The position numbers and the translations under genes were made by a program. A stretch of 7,466 bases of DNA. Origin: an uncultured Pseudomonadota bacterium (lineage in GTDB: Bacteria; Pseudomonadota; Gammaproteobacteria; Burkholderiales; SG8-39). The stretch lies in the NCBI GenBank assembly GCA_903909415.1, contig CAIVVS010000004.1, positions 1 to 7,466 on the forward strand. Reading direction: 5' to 3'. Shown one piece after another: positions 1-5,853 of the stretch; the first letter of the stretch is position 1, and the number at the start of each line of letters is the position of its first letter. The notes below the pieces were generated by a model. It saw nothing but the letters and a program-made list of their open reading frames with translations, was not told the DNA's origin and made no database searches.

Positions 1-795
1 CGAGATATGCACCATGACGAGCGCGGCGGCGGCAGAGAATTCGATGGCGAAGTCGCGGTCGGACACGGCATCCAGTGAATTCCTGGCGACACGCTCGAAG
101 CCCAGTTCCTTCGCCACGCGCTCGCGCCGGATCGGGAACGAGGTGCCGGCGAGTGCGGCTGCGCCCAGCGGCAGCGTGTCGATGCGCTTCCTGCAGTCGG
201 CCAGCCGCTCGCGGTCGCGCTCGAACATCTCGACGTAGGCGAGCAGGTGGTGGCCGAAGGTCACCGGCTGGGCGACCTGCAGGTGGGTGAAGCCCGGCAT
301 GATGGTGCCGGCGTGCTTCTCGGCCTGCCCGATGAGGCTCTTTTGCAGGGCGGCCAGCAGCGCCGTGATTTCGTCGACCTCGTCGCGCAGCCACAGGCGG
401 ATGTCGGTGGCGACCTGGTCGTTGCGCGAACGCGCCGTGTGCAGCCGCTTGCCGGCATCGCCCACCAGCGCGGTGAGTCGGCGCTCGATGTTGAGGTGGA
501 CGTCTTCGGCCTCCAGCGACCACTTGAACTTGCCCGCGGCAATTTCCTTCGAGATGGCGCGCAGGCCGCGCTCGATCTTCGTCAGGTCCGCCTGGGTGAT
601 GATGCCCGCGGAGCGCAGCATGCGCGCGTGCGCAACCGAGCCGCGGATGTCTTGCTGGGCCATACGCTGGTCGAACCCGACCGAGGCGGTATAGCGCTGC
701 ACGCGCAACGACACGGGCTCATTGAAACGGCCCGACCAGGCCTTGCCCGGGGTGGATGCGGTTGTGCGCCTAGCGCGGGTGGATTTTGCTGCCAT
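1..795 (-). CDS. argH: Argininosuccinate lyase, N-terminal part (cut by window edge)
   Basis: Cytosolic enzyme of arginine biosynthesis that cleaves argininosuccinate to arginine and fumarate; member of the fumarase/aspartase superfamily, active as a homotetramer. The minus-strand frame is open from ATG at 793-795 to the edge, 265 codons of a protein usually about 460-480 residues. Seen in order: AWSGRF near residues 19-24, [10 protein letters not shown] near 98-107, the substrate-binding segment [13 protein letters not shown] at 119-131, and [16 protein letters not shown] at 168-183, whose His171 fits the conserved active-site histidine of the family. The start is chosen because homology begins near residue 18; the first 17 residues are a basic, Ser/Thr-rich extension. 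No clear Shine-Dalgarno precedes this ATG, and an in-frame TTG at 805-807 is an alternative. It is transcribed divergently from the kinase gene. Identification is firm; the exact start is not. Confidence 0.95.
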   Translation of the reverse strand, partial: MAAKSTRARRTTASTPGKAWSGRFNEPVSLRVQRYTASVGFDQRMAQQDIRGSVAHARMLRSAGIITQADLTKIERGLRAISKEIAAGKFKWSLEAEDVHLNIERRLTALVGDAGKRLHTARSRNDQVATDIRLWLRDEVDEITALLAALQKSLIGQAEKHAGTIMPGFTHLQVAQPVTFGHHLLAYVEMFERDRERLADCRKRIDTLPLGAAALAGTSFPIRRERVAKELGFERVARNSLDAVSDRDFAIEFSAAAALVMVHIS

Positions 796-938
796 GTAGA
801 ATGCCAATGCGGAAATTTTGATGAGAATTCCACGCGGCCGAAGGACGAATAACGGGAAAAATCCCTCGCTGCGTGAAGGACTTGCGCGCTAAAGTTCGTG
901 TAAGGCGAACAAGGGCACACAGTATAAGAGGATATTTG

Positions 939-1112
939 ATGAAAAGGGGACTCGCCCCGCTGTCCGGCCCGTCACTGACTTGTCCTCGAACGCGAGTCCG
1001 AAACGCCGGCGCACTTCTGCTGGCTGGGGTCCGCGGTCACTATCCTCATGGTGAAAACTCCGATGGTGAAAGTCCCCATGGTGAAACTCCATTGGTGACA
1101 TCCTGCCGATGA
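939..1112 (+). CDS. Possible 57-residue upstream ORF, coupled to the kinase gene
   Basis: I do not recognise this protein. An ATG at 939 follows a good Shine-Dalgarno GAGGA (928-932) with 6 nt spacing. The frame stays open for 57 codons and its TGA (1110-1112) overlaps the kinase ATG in an ATGA arrangement that would suit translational coupling. The C-terminal part reads the 15-bp tandem repeat as a repeated pentapeptide, HGENS, DGESP, HGETP. Against a real protein: several CGA, AGG and GGA codons, unlike the GC-ending codons of all neighbouring genes, no recognisable domain, and an N-terminal half with no clear signal peptide or membrane segment. It could be a leader peptide whose translation matters more than its product, or an accidental frame. 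Confidence 0.25.
   Translation: MKRGLAPLSGPSLTCPRTRVRNAGALLLAGVRGHYPHGENSDGESPHGETPLVTSCR
948..999 (+). repeat. 8-bp perfect inverted repeat in the kinase leader
   Basis: GGACTCGC at 948-955 is perfectly complementary to GCGAGTCC at 992-999, enclosing 36 nt. In a transcript of the spacer this would give an 8-bp GC-rich stem. An alternative local hairpin, GGGG (946-949) with CCCC (955-958), would compete with it. No U tract follows, so it is not an ordinary intrinsic terminator. A function in the leader is inference. Confidence 0.35.
1048..1104 (+). repeat. Tandem 15-bp repeat, about 3.8 units, before the kinase start
   Basis: Consecutive units are ATGGTGAAAACTCCG (1048-1062), ATGGTGAAAGTCCCC (1063-1077), ATGGTGAAACTCCA (1078-1091) and a degenerate TTGGTGACATCC (1092-1103). 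The conserved core is (A/T)TGGTGA followed by A-rich and then C-rich bases. Each unit contains GGTGA, which is complementary to the 3' end of 16S rRNA. The last GGTGA (1094-1098) lies 10 nt before the kinase ATG and is the likely ribosome-binding site. Each of the first three units also contains an ATG followed by GTG. In one frame the array encodes a 16-codon peptide with three MVK repeats (1048-1098, TGA). The repeat is plain in the sequence; its role is unknown. Confidence 0.85.
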
Positions 1113-2194
1113 GCGACGGCGTGGACAGTTCTCGGTCCGGCGCAGCAGGTTCGCCTGCGGCAAAGCCCGTCGGCACGCCGTCGACGGCGCCCTTGACGGC
1201 AAGGCGGCCCGCGCACCTGCCGGACTTTCGCAACCTGGGCGTGATGCTGCGCGTGTTGTTGCTGGTCAATGTGCTGGCGCTGTTTGCCGCCATGGTCCGC
1301 TCGGTGGCCTTCGCCGACATCGTGCCCAACCTCACGGTGATCAGCGCCTGGCTCGAAGCCCCGTTGATTGCGACGCTGCTCGTGCTCAATGTGAGTTCGC
1401 CGCTGCTGCTTCGGCTCGCGTACTGGAAGGCGCTGGTGGCCGCGCTTGCCGTCGCGTTGGCCTGCGCCATTGCGCTCGCCGCCGTGCAGCGCGAATTCGG
1501 TCGCGACATGCCGGCGAACTGGGCAGCCTGGCAGGCCATCTATGCCATCGGCGCGGGGCTCGTCGCAGCGGCGTATTTCCGGCTGCGCGACCGCGCCTTC
1601 TCGCCGGCCGTGGCCGAAGCGCGGCTGCAGGCGCTGCAGGCGCGCATCCGTCCGCATTTCCTTTTCAACAGCATCAACGCCGTGCTCTCGCTCGTGCGCT
1701 CGGACCCGCGTCGTGCCGAGGCGGCGCTGGAGGACCTGGCAGAACTCTTTCGCAGCCTGATGGCCGAGAACCGCGCCCTCACGCCGCTTTCGGCCGAGAT
1801 CGCGCTCACGCGACAGTACCTCTCGCTCGAGCAATTGCGCCTGGGCGACCGGCTGCAGGTGACCTGGACCGTGGACCCGCGCGCCGAAGCCGCCATGGTG
1901 CCGCCGCTCTTCCTGCAGCCGCTGGTGGAGAACGCCGTCTATCACGGCGTCGAACCCGGTGTCGGCATTGGCGTGGTCGACATCGTCGCCACCGTGAGCG
2001 GCGACGAACTGCGCATGGAGCTGACCAACCCCTACAAGCCCGACCAGCAGCAGCGCGAGGGCAACCGCATGGCGCTCGAGAACATCCGCGAGCGCCTGCA
2101 ACTGCACTTCGACGTGGATGCGCGCATGGAGACGCGCATCTCCGGCGAGCGCTTCGCCATCTCCATCGTGATCCCGTATCGCACCGTGAACTAG
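1109..2194 (+). CDS. algZ: Membrane sensor histidine kinase, AlgZ/LytS (HisKA_5-like) type
   Basis: Inner-membrane sensor kinase of the LytS/AlgZ (FimS) family that should phosphorylate the LytTR regulator encoded just downstream. The 361 residues contain a Ser/Ala/Pro-rich N-terminus (1-40), then about four hydrophobic segments (roughly 43-68, 77-101, 108-126, 139-157) and a cytoplasmic catalytic half. The His-kinase box is QARIRPHFLFNSINAVLSL with phospho-acceptor His183; the N box is PPLFLQPLVENAVYHG (265-280). The last ATP-binding motif reads GNRMALENIRERL, lacking the GxG usual in GHKL kinases, a trait I associate with AlgZ-like proteins. There is no periplasmic sensor domain, so the signal is probably sensed through the membrane segments. 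The start at 1109 is supported by GGTGA at 1094-1098; ATG 1244 (Met46) would remove part of the first hydrophobic segment. The symbol reflects family and gene order, not proven orthology. Confidence 0.9.
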   Translation: MSDGVDSSRSGAAGSPAAKPVGTPSTAPLTARRPAHLPDFRNLGVMLRVLLLVNVLALFAAMVRSVAFADIVPNLTVISAWLEAPLIATLLVLNVSSPLLLRLAYWKALVAALAVALACAIALAAVQREFGRDMPANWAAWQAIYAIGAGLVAAAYFRLRDRAFSPAVAEARLQALQARIRPHFLFNSINAVLSLVRSDPRRAEAALEDLAELFRSLMAENRALTPLSAEIALTRQYLSLEQLRLGDRLQVTWTVDPRAEAAMVPPLFLQPLVENAVYHGVEPGVGIGVVDIVATVSGDELRMELTNPYKPDQQQREGNRMALENIRERLQLHFDVDARMETRISGERFAISIVIPYRTVN

Positions 2195-2248
2195 ACATTT
2201 AACCGAATTTCGTGCCGGACTTCGCCTTCCTTCTGTCAACGTGAACCC

Positions 2249-3070
2249 ATGAACAACGCCACCCTTCGCATCCTCATCGTCGACGACGAGCAGCCGGCGC
2301 GCGCGCGCATGCGCGAGCTGCTGTCCGATTGCCGTGGCGAGGTGCCGCACCTGGTGGTGGGCGAGGCGGCCAACGGCTTCGATGCGCTGGAGGCCATCGC
2401 CGGCATGGATCCGGACATGTCGCCCACGCTGCTGCTCACCGACATCCACATGCCCGGCATGACCGGCATCGAACTCGCGCGCCACGTGCAGCGATTCTCG
2501 GTGCCGCCGGCGGTGGTGTTCGTCACCGCGCACGACCAGTACGCGGTGGCCGCCTTCGAACTCAACGCGGTGGACTACCTGCTCAAGCCCGTGCGCGCCG
2601 CACGTCTGGCGGCGGCCCTGCAAAAGGTGGCTGGGGGCGCGCACCCGGCGCCGGCGGTGTTCGACAGGCTCGATCCGCAGCCGCGCCGGCATTTCAGCGT
2701 GGCCGAGCGCGGGCGCGTGCTGCTCGTGCCGGTGAACGACGTGCTCTTCATGAAGGCCGACCAGAAATACGTCGCGCTGGTGACGCGCGAGCGCGAATAC
2801 CTCATCGAGGATTCGCTCAACAGCCTAGAGGAGGAATTCGACAGCCTCTTCATCCGCGTGCATCGCAGCACGCTGGTGGGCCGGCGCTGGCTGCGCGGCG
2901 TCGAGCGCCTGGGCGCGGATCGCGCGGATAAGGCGGCAATGGACAAGCCCGAGGAAGGTGAGGGCAGCGCGGCCGGCGAGGGCTGGGGGGTCATCGTCGA
3001 GGGCTGCAATGAGCTGCTTCCCGTCAGCCGCCGGCAATGGCCGCAGGTGAAGGCGCTGTTGAAGAAATAG
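2249..3070 (+). CDS. algR: LytTR-family response regulator, AlgR-like
   Basis: DNA-binding response regulator paired with the preceding kinase, 54 nt downstream. The receiver domain (about 6-125) has the acidic pair Asp12-Asp13, phospho-acceptor Asp65 in LLTDIHMPGMTG, Thr93 and Lys113 in YLLKP. The C-terminal LytTR domain (about 148-270) includes ADQKYVALVTREREYLIEDS, FIRVHRSTLVGRRWL and PVSRRQWPQV. At 273 residues it is longer than the roughly 250 usual for AlgR proteins; the excess is largely an acidic, Gly-rich stretch at about 222-245 (contains DKPEEGEGSAAGEG) in the LytTR domain. The ATG at 2249 is preceded only by a weak GTGA, but homology starts at once (RILIVDDE). In Pseudomonas AlgR controls alginate and type IV pili genes; the targets here cannot be read from the window. 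Confidence 0.93.
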   Translation: MNNATLRILIVDDEQPARARMRELLSDCRGEVPHLVVGEAANGFDALEAIAGMDPDMSPTLLLTDIHMPGMTGIELARHVQRFSVPPAVVFVTAHDQYAVAAFELNAVDYLLKPVRAARLAAALQKVAGGAHPAPAVFDRLDPQPRRHFSVAERGRVLLVPVNDVLFMKADQKYVALVTREREYLIEDSLNSLEEEFDSLFIRVHRSTLVGRRWLRGVERLGADRADKAAMDKPEEGEGSAAGEGWGVIVEGCNELLPVSRRQWPQVKALLKK

Positions 3071-3104
3071 CCCGAGCCGGGAAATGGGATGAGCCCGAGG
3101 CGGG
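3070..3104 (+). repeat. Two near-identical 12-bp GC hairpin units after the regulator gene
   Basis: GCCCGAGCCGGG (3070-3081) recurs with one change as GCCCGAGGCGGG (3093-3104). The first contains CCCG-AGC-CGGG and the second GCCCG-AGG-CGGGC (3093-3105), so each can form a short GC hairpin. The first overlaps the last base of the stop codon. A palindrome GCCCGGGC follows at 3123-3130. Without a U tract this is at best a weak pause or a 3'-end stabilising structure between the two-component pair and the methyltransferase-hem genes. Confidence 0.35.
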
Positions 3105-3214
3105 CCAGTCGGGTGCAGGCAGGCCCGGGCAGGCGCCGGTCGTTGGGCGGCTCTCATCGCCTAAACTAGGACCTTTCCGCGGCCGGTTGCGCGCGGACCT
3201 CCGGAAGAATCCGC
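3071..3214 (+). promoter_or_regulatory. Spacer before the methyltransferase-hem gene run, possible promoter
   Basis: This is the longest gap within the plus-strand gene run. A -10-like TAAACT lies at 3162-3167 in a locally less GC-rich stretch. The TTGGGC at 3143-3148 is only 13 bp upstream, too close for a sigma-70 -35 box, and TCGTTG (3140-3145) is a poor alternative. A good ribosome-binding site GGAAG (3203-3207) sits 7 nt before the methyltransferase ATG. A promoter here would make the downstream genes an operon of their own; the evidence is only gap length and the weak -10 match. Confidence 0.25.
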
Positions 3215-3952
3215 ATGCTGGCCGACAAAGTCAAACAACACCTGCAGTCCCTACGTGACCAGGGCCGTCCGATCAGCGCAGACGAGGAAATTCGCGACGC
3301 CTTCCACCTGCGCTACTACTACGGCGGTCTCGAGGGCGGCACCTGGACCCAGACCCACTGGATGGGCGCGCGCGTGCTGAAGTCGCCCTTCGACCTTTGG
3401 ACTTACCAGGAACTCTTCTTCGCCGTGAAGCCCGATCTCGTCATCGAGACCGGCACGGCGCACGGCGGCAGTGCCTTCTACTTTGCGCACCTCTTCGACA
3501 TCCTCGGCTGCGGGCGCGTGGTCACCATCGACATTGACGCCAGCCCCGACGGCGGCGAGCGGCCGCAGCATCCGCGCATCACCTACCTGCGCGGTTCAAG
3601 CACCGAACCGGCCATGTTCGAGCGCGCGACGGCCGGCATCCGCACAGGCGAAAAAATCATGGTGGTGCTCGACTCCGACCATTCGGCGGCGCACGTGGCG
3701 GCCGAACTCGAGCTCTATGCGCCGCTGGTCACGACCGGGAGTTACCTCGTCGTCGAGGACGGCAACATCAGCGGCCACCCGGTGCCGGCTGACGGGGCGC
3801 CCGGCCCCACGGAAGCGCTGCTGCCTTTCCTCGACGCCCATCCGGAGTTTGCCGTCGATCTCGCCTGCGAGAGGCACCTGTTCTCCTTCAATCCGCGCGG
3901 TTGGCTCAAGCGCCTGCCCGACGCCGCTACCCAGGCCGTGGAGCGCACATGA
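3215..3952 (+). CDS. CmcI/cephalosporin-hydroxylase-family SAM methyltransferase
   Basis: Predicted soluble class I S-adenosylmethionine-dependent methyltransferase, 245 residues, of the family named after CmcI and rhamnosyl O-methyltransferases. Substrate unknown; relatives methylate sugars or secondary metabolites. Seen: an N-terminal helical cap with FHLRYYYGG (30-38) and the [13 protein letters not shown] segment (57-69), SAM-binding motif [17 protein letters not shown] (76-91), acidic motif II VVTIDID (102-108), and [10 protein letters not shown] (152-161) followed by SYLVVEDGN (176-184). Asp153/Asp155 with Glu181-Asp182 resemble the Mg2+ ligands of CmcI. ATG at 3215 has GGAAG 7 nt upstream. 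The TGA overlaps the hemC ATG (ATGA, 3949-3952), implying translational coupling. Codon use matches neighbours, so it does not look like a recent import. Despite the family name, hydroxylation of cephalosporins is not implied. Confidence 0.88.
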   Translation: MLADKVKQHLQSLRDQGRPISADEEIRDAFHLRYYYGGLEGGTWTQTHWMGARVLKSPFDLWTYQELFFAVKPDLVIETGTAHGGSAFYFAHLFDILGCGRVVTIDIDASPDGGERPQHPRITYLRGSSTEPAMFERATAGIRTGEKIMVVLDSDHSAAHVAAELELYAPLVTTGSYLVVEDGNISGHPVPADGAPGPTEALLPFLDAHPEFAVDLACERHLFSFNPRGWLKRLPDAATQAVERT

Positions 3953-4905
3953 GCCTGCCGCAGAAAATCGTCATCGCCTCGCGCGAGAGCCGCCTCGCGC
4001 TGTGGCAGTCGGAGCACGTGCGCGACGCCCTGCAGCGCCACCACCCGGGGTTGCAGGTGGAAATCCTCGGCATGACCACGCGCGGCGACCAGATCCTCGA
4101 CCGCTCGCTCTCCAAGGTGGGCGGCAAGGGCCTTTTCGTGAAGGAGCTGGAGACGGCGCTGGCCGACGGCCGCGCCGACATTGCGGTGCACTCGGCCAAG
4201 GATGTGCCGATGGAGCTGCCCGAGGGCTTCATGCTCGCCGCCATCGGCGAACGCGAGGACGCGCGCGACAGTTTCGTGTCGACGAAATACGCCTCGCTCG
4301 ACGACCTGCCGGCCGGCGCGGTGCTCGGCACCTCCAGCCTGCGTCGCGAAGCGCAGGTGAGGAGCCGCCTGGCGGGCGTGGTGGTGAAGTCGCTGCGCGG
4401 CAACGTCAACACGCGCCTCGCCAAGCTGGATGCCGGGGAGTACGACGCCATCGTGCTGGCGGCCGCGGGCCTTAAGCGCCTCGGCCTCGGCAACCGCATC
4501 CGCTCGCTGATCGATGTGGCCTCGAGCCTGCCGGCGCCGGGGCAGGGGGCGCTGGCGATTGAATGCCTCGCCGGGCGCGAGGATCTCGTGGCGCTGCTCG
4601 CGCCGTTGCACGACGAGCGCACGGCGACCTGCGTGCGCGCCGAGCGCGCGGTGAGCCGGGCGCTCGGCGGCAGCTGCCAGTTGCCGCTGGCGGCGCACGC
4701 CGTGCTGGAGGGCGGCGATCTCTGGCTGCGCGGCCTGGTGGCGCGTCCCGATGGCGGCGAGGTGGTGCGTGCCGAGTTGCGCATCGCGCTGCCGACCACG
4801 CCGCACTCGCCCGCCGACAGCGCGCTGCCCGAGCGCGCCGGCCACACGCTGGCCGACCTGCTCAAGGCGCGCGGCGCCGGCGCCATCATTGCGGCGCTGT
4901 CGTGA
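3949..4905 (+). CDS. hemC: Porphobilinogen deaminase (hydroxymethylbilane synthase)
   Basis: Cytosolic tetrapyrrole enzyme that joins four porphobilinogen units into hydroxymethylbilane, using a covalently bound dipyrromethane cofactor. The 318-residue length fits the family (about 310). Seen: [17 protein letters not shown] (8-24), [10 protein letters not shown] (42-51), [13 protein letters not shown] (56-68), AVHSAKDVP with catalytic Asp85 (Asp84 in E. coli), [34 protein letters not shown], and the cofactor-attachment loop GGSCQLPL with Cys243 (Cys242 in E. coli). All key residues are present. ATG 3949 is preferred over an in-frame TTG at 3901 because homology begins directly after it and the longer form would run deep into the methyltransferase gene. 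Its start overlaps the methyltransferase stop by 4 bp, so its translation is probably coupled. hemD follows after 45 nt. Confidence 0.98.
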   Translation: MSLPQKIVIASRESRLALWQSEHVRDALQRHHPGLQVEILGMTTRGDQILDRSLSKVGGKGLFVKELETALADGRADIAVHSAKDVPMELPEGFMLAAIGEREDARDSFVSTKYASLDDLPAGAVLGTSSLRREAQVRSRLAGVVVKSLRGNVNTRLAKLDAGEYDAIVLAAAGLKRLGLGNRIRSLIDVASSLPAPGQGALAIECLAGREDLVALLAPLHDERTATCVRAERAVSRALGGSCQLPLAAHAVLEGGDLWLRGLVARPDGGEVVRAELRIALPTTPHSPADSALPERAGHTLADLLKARGAGAIIAALS

Positions 4906-4950
4906 CCGCGGGGTCTTGATCGCGATGGGTGCTGACGCGAAGGCAGGCGC

Positions 4951-5751
4951 ATGAGCGGGGCGCTCGCCGGACGGACCCTGGTGGTGACGCGACCCGCGGC
5001 GCAGGCCGGCCGGTTGTGCCGGATGATCACCGAATCGGGCGGCACGGCATTCGCCTTTCCGACTGTCGAGATATTATCAATCTGGAAAAATAGCCCCCAT
5101 CTGTCATGCATCCATTCGAAGAATCTGATCAACGCCAGGATGCTCGTCTTCGTCAGCCCGACTGCGGCAGTGGAGGGACTGGCGGCGCTGGCTGCGGGCG
5201 GCATGACACCCGCCGACTGGCCCGAGGGACTGGCGGTGGCGGCCGTGGGCCGCGGCACGGCGGCGGCGCTGGCGCGCGGCGGCATGGCGAAAGTGATTGC
5301 ACCGCCCACCGGCGGCGACAGCGAGGCGCTGGCGGGGCTGCCTGAATTCCAGGCGGCGGCCATGGCGGGCCGGCGCGTGGTCATCGTGCGCGGCGAAGGC
5401 GGTCGCGAGTGGCTCATCGATACGCTGCGCGAGCGTGGCGCGACGGTGGAGGTGGCCGAGTGCTACCGGCGCGCGCTGCCCACGGCGGACGTCGCCCCGC
5501 TCGTCGCGGACCTGGCCGCCGGCCGCGTGGCGGGCATCACGGCGCATTCGCGCGGCGCGATCGACAACCTGCTCGCGCTGCTGCCCGCCGGGGCGCAGGC
5601 CATCTTGCGGGCCACGCCGCTGTTTGCCTCGCATCCGCGCATCGCCGAACACGCCCGCGTATCGGGCCTGCAACAAGTGGTGGTCGCCGGGCCGGGCGAT
5701 GACGAAATGTTCAAGGGAATCACAGGCTTTTTTGCTAAAGTAGCAACCTGA
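4951..5751 (+). CDS. hemD: Uroporphyrinogen-III synthase
   Basis: Cytosolic enzyme that closes hydroxymethylbilane into uroporphyrinogen III while inverting ring D, directly using the HemC product. The 266 residues match the family's usual 240-270. This family diverges strongly, so identification rests on pattern and context: GRTLVVTRPAAQAGRLCRMI near the N-terminus, MLVFVSPTAAVEGL (64-77), the AVGRGTAAAL segment, RRVVIVRGEGGREWLIDTL in mid-protein, VAECYRRALP, GITAHSRGAIDNLLALLP, and the C-terminal PLFASHPRIAEHARVSGLQQVVVAGPGDDEM pattern split here as PLFASHPRIAEHARV and VVVAGPGDDEM. Residues 39-65 are encoded by an unusually AT-rich stretch (about 5066-5145) and poorly match what I expect for the family, though the frame stays open and the length is normal. 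The start ATG has only a weak purine-rich AAGGCAGG upstream. Confidence 0.93.
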   Translation: MSGALAGRTLVVTRPAAQAGRLCRMITESGGTAFAFPTVEILSIWKNSPHLSCIHSKNLINARMLVFVSPTAAVEGLAALAAGGMTPADWPEGLAVAAVGRGTAAALARGGMAKVIAPPTGGDSEALAGLPEFQAAAMAGRRVVIVRGEGGREWLIDTLRERGATVEVAECYRRALPTADVAPLVADLAAGRVAGITAHSRGAIDNLLALLPAGAQAILRATPLFASHPRIAEHARVSGLQQVVVAGPGDDEMFKGITGFFAKVAT

Positions 5752-5853
5752 TCGGCGTTGCGCCTTGCGGTGCCGATGAAAGCCGCCGTTCACCGTGCGT
5801 AATTTGCCCCCTGCCGCGAAAGCCCCCACCGCAGATCCCGTTGCGGCCCAGCC
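5751..5853 (+). other. hemD-hemX spacer with short inverted repeat
   Basis: The spacer of about 100 bp is GC-rich. ATCGGC (5751-5756) pairs with GCCGAT (5772-5777) across 15 nt, giving a 6-bp stem at the hemD stop with no U tract after it. CCGTTCACC (5786-5794) matches the Pseudomonas AlgR consensus CCGTTCGTC at 7 of 9 positions, which is easily chance at this GC content. A 20-codon GTG frame (5795-5857) ends in an ATGA overlap with hemX but shows no ribosome-binding site. No clear Shine-Dalgarno precedes hemX. Confidence 0.25.

Larger units (their letters stand above)
796..1108. other. Divergent argH / histidine-kinase intergenic region
   Basis: This 313-bp spacer must carry the argH promoter and probably the kinase promoter. 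Positions 796-945 are clearly less GC-rich than the coding DNA around them, as expected for a promoter region. A TATACT hexamer on the minus strand (921-926) resembles a sigma-70 -10 box for argH, but no good -35 box lies at 16-18 bp. No convincing plus-strand promoter was found. A short inverted repeat, GTTCG (894-898) and CGAAC (906-910), could be an operator half-site pair or chance. The right half holds the inverted repeat, small ORF and tandem repeat listed separately. Confidence 0.6.

Noticed and set aside
843..854. CCGTT-ATT-CGTC on the minus strand, resembling an AlgR site
   Set aside because: It matches the CCGTTCGTC consensus only if three extra bases are allowed in the middle.
923..928. 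TATAAG as a -10 box for the kinase gene
   Set aside because: No -35-like hexamer lies 16-19 bp upstream, and the expected start would fall after the Shine-Dalgarno at 928-932, removing it from the mRNA.
1048..1098. Tandem repeat as a CRISPR array or LytTR binding-site array
   Set aside because: There are no spacers between units, so it is not CRISPR. LytTR sites are direct repeats about two helical turns apart with a different core, which 15-bp units do not match.
889..1539. Long minus-strand frame with a His-rich segment (FHHGDFHHRSFHHED)
   Set aside because: Most of it lies antisense to the kinase gene, whose protein has clear family motifs. The His-rich part is just the tandem repeat read backwards.
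1046..2692. 548-codon minus-strand open frame across the kinase and regulator genes
   Set aside because: Composition (His/Arg/Gln-rich) is typical of an antisense shadow in high-GC DNA, and it opposes two well-supported genes.
3927..5417. 496-codon minus-strand open frame across hemC and hemD
   Set aside because: Ser/Arg/Pro-rich shadow with no recognisable domain, opposite confidently identified hemC and hemD.
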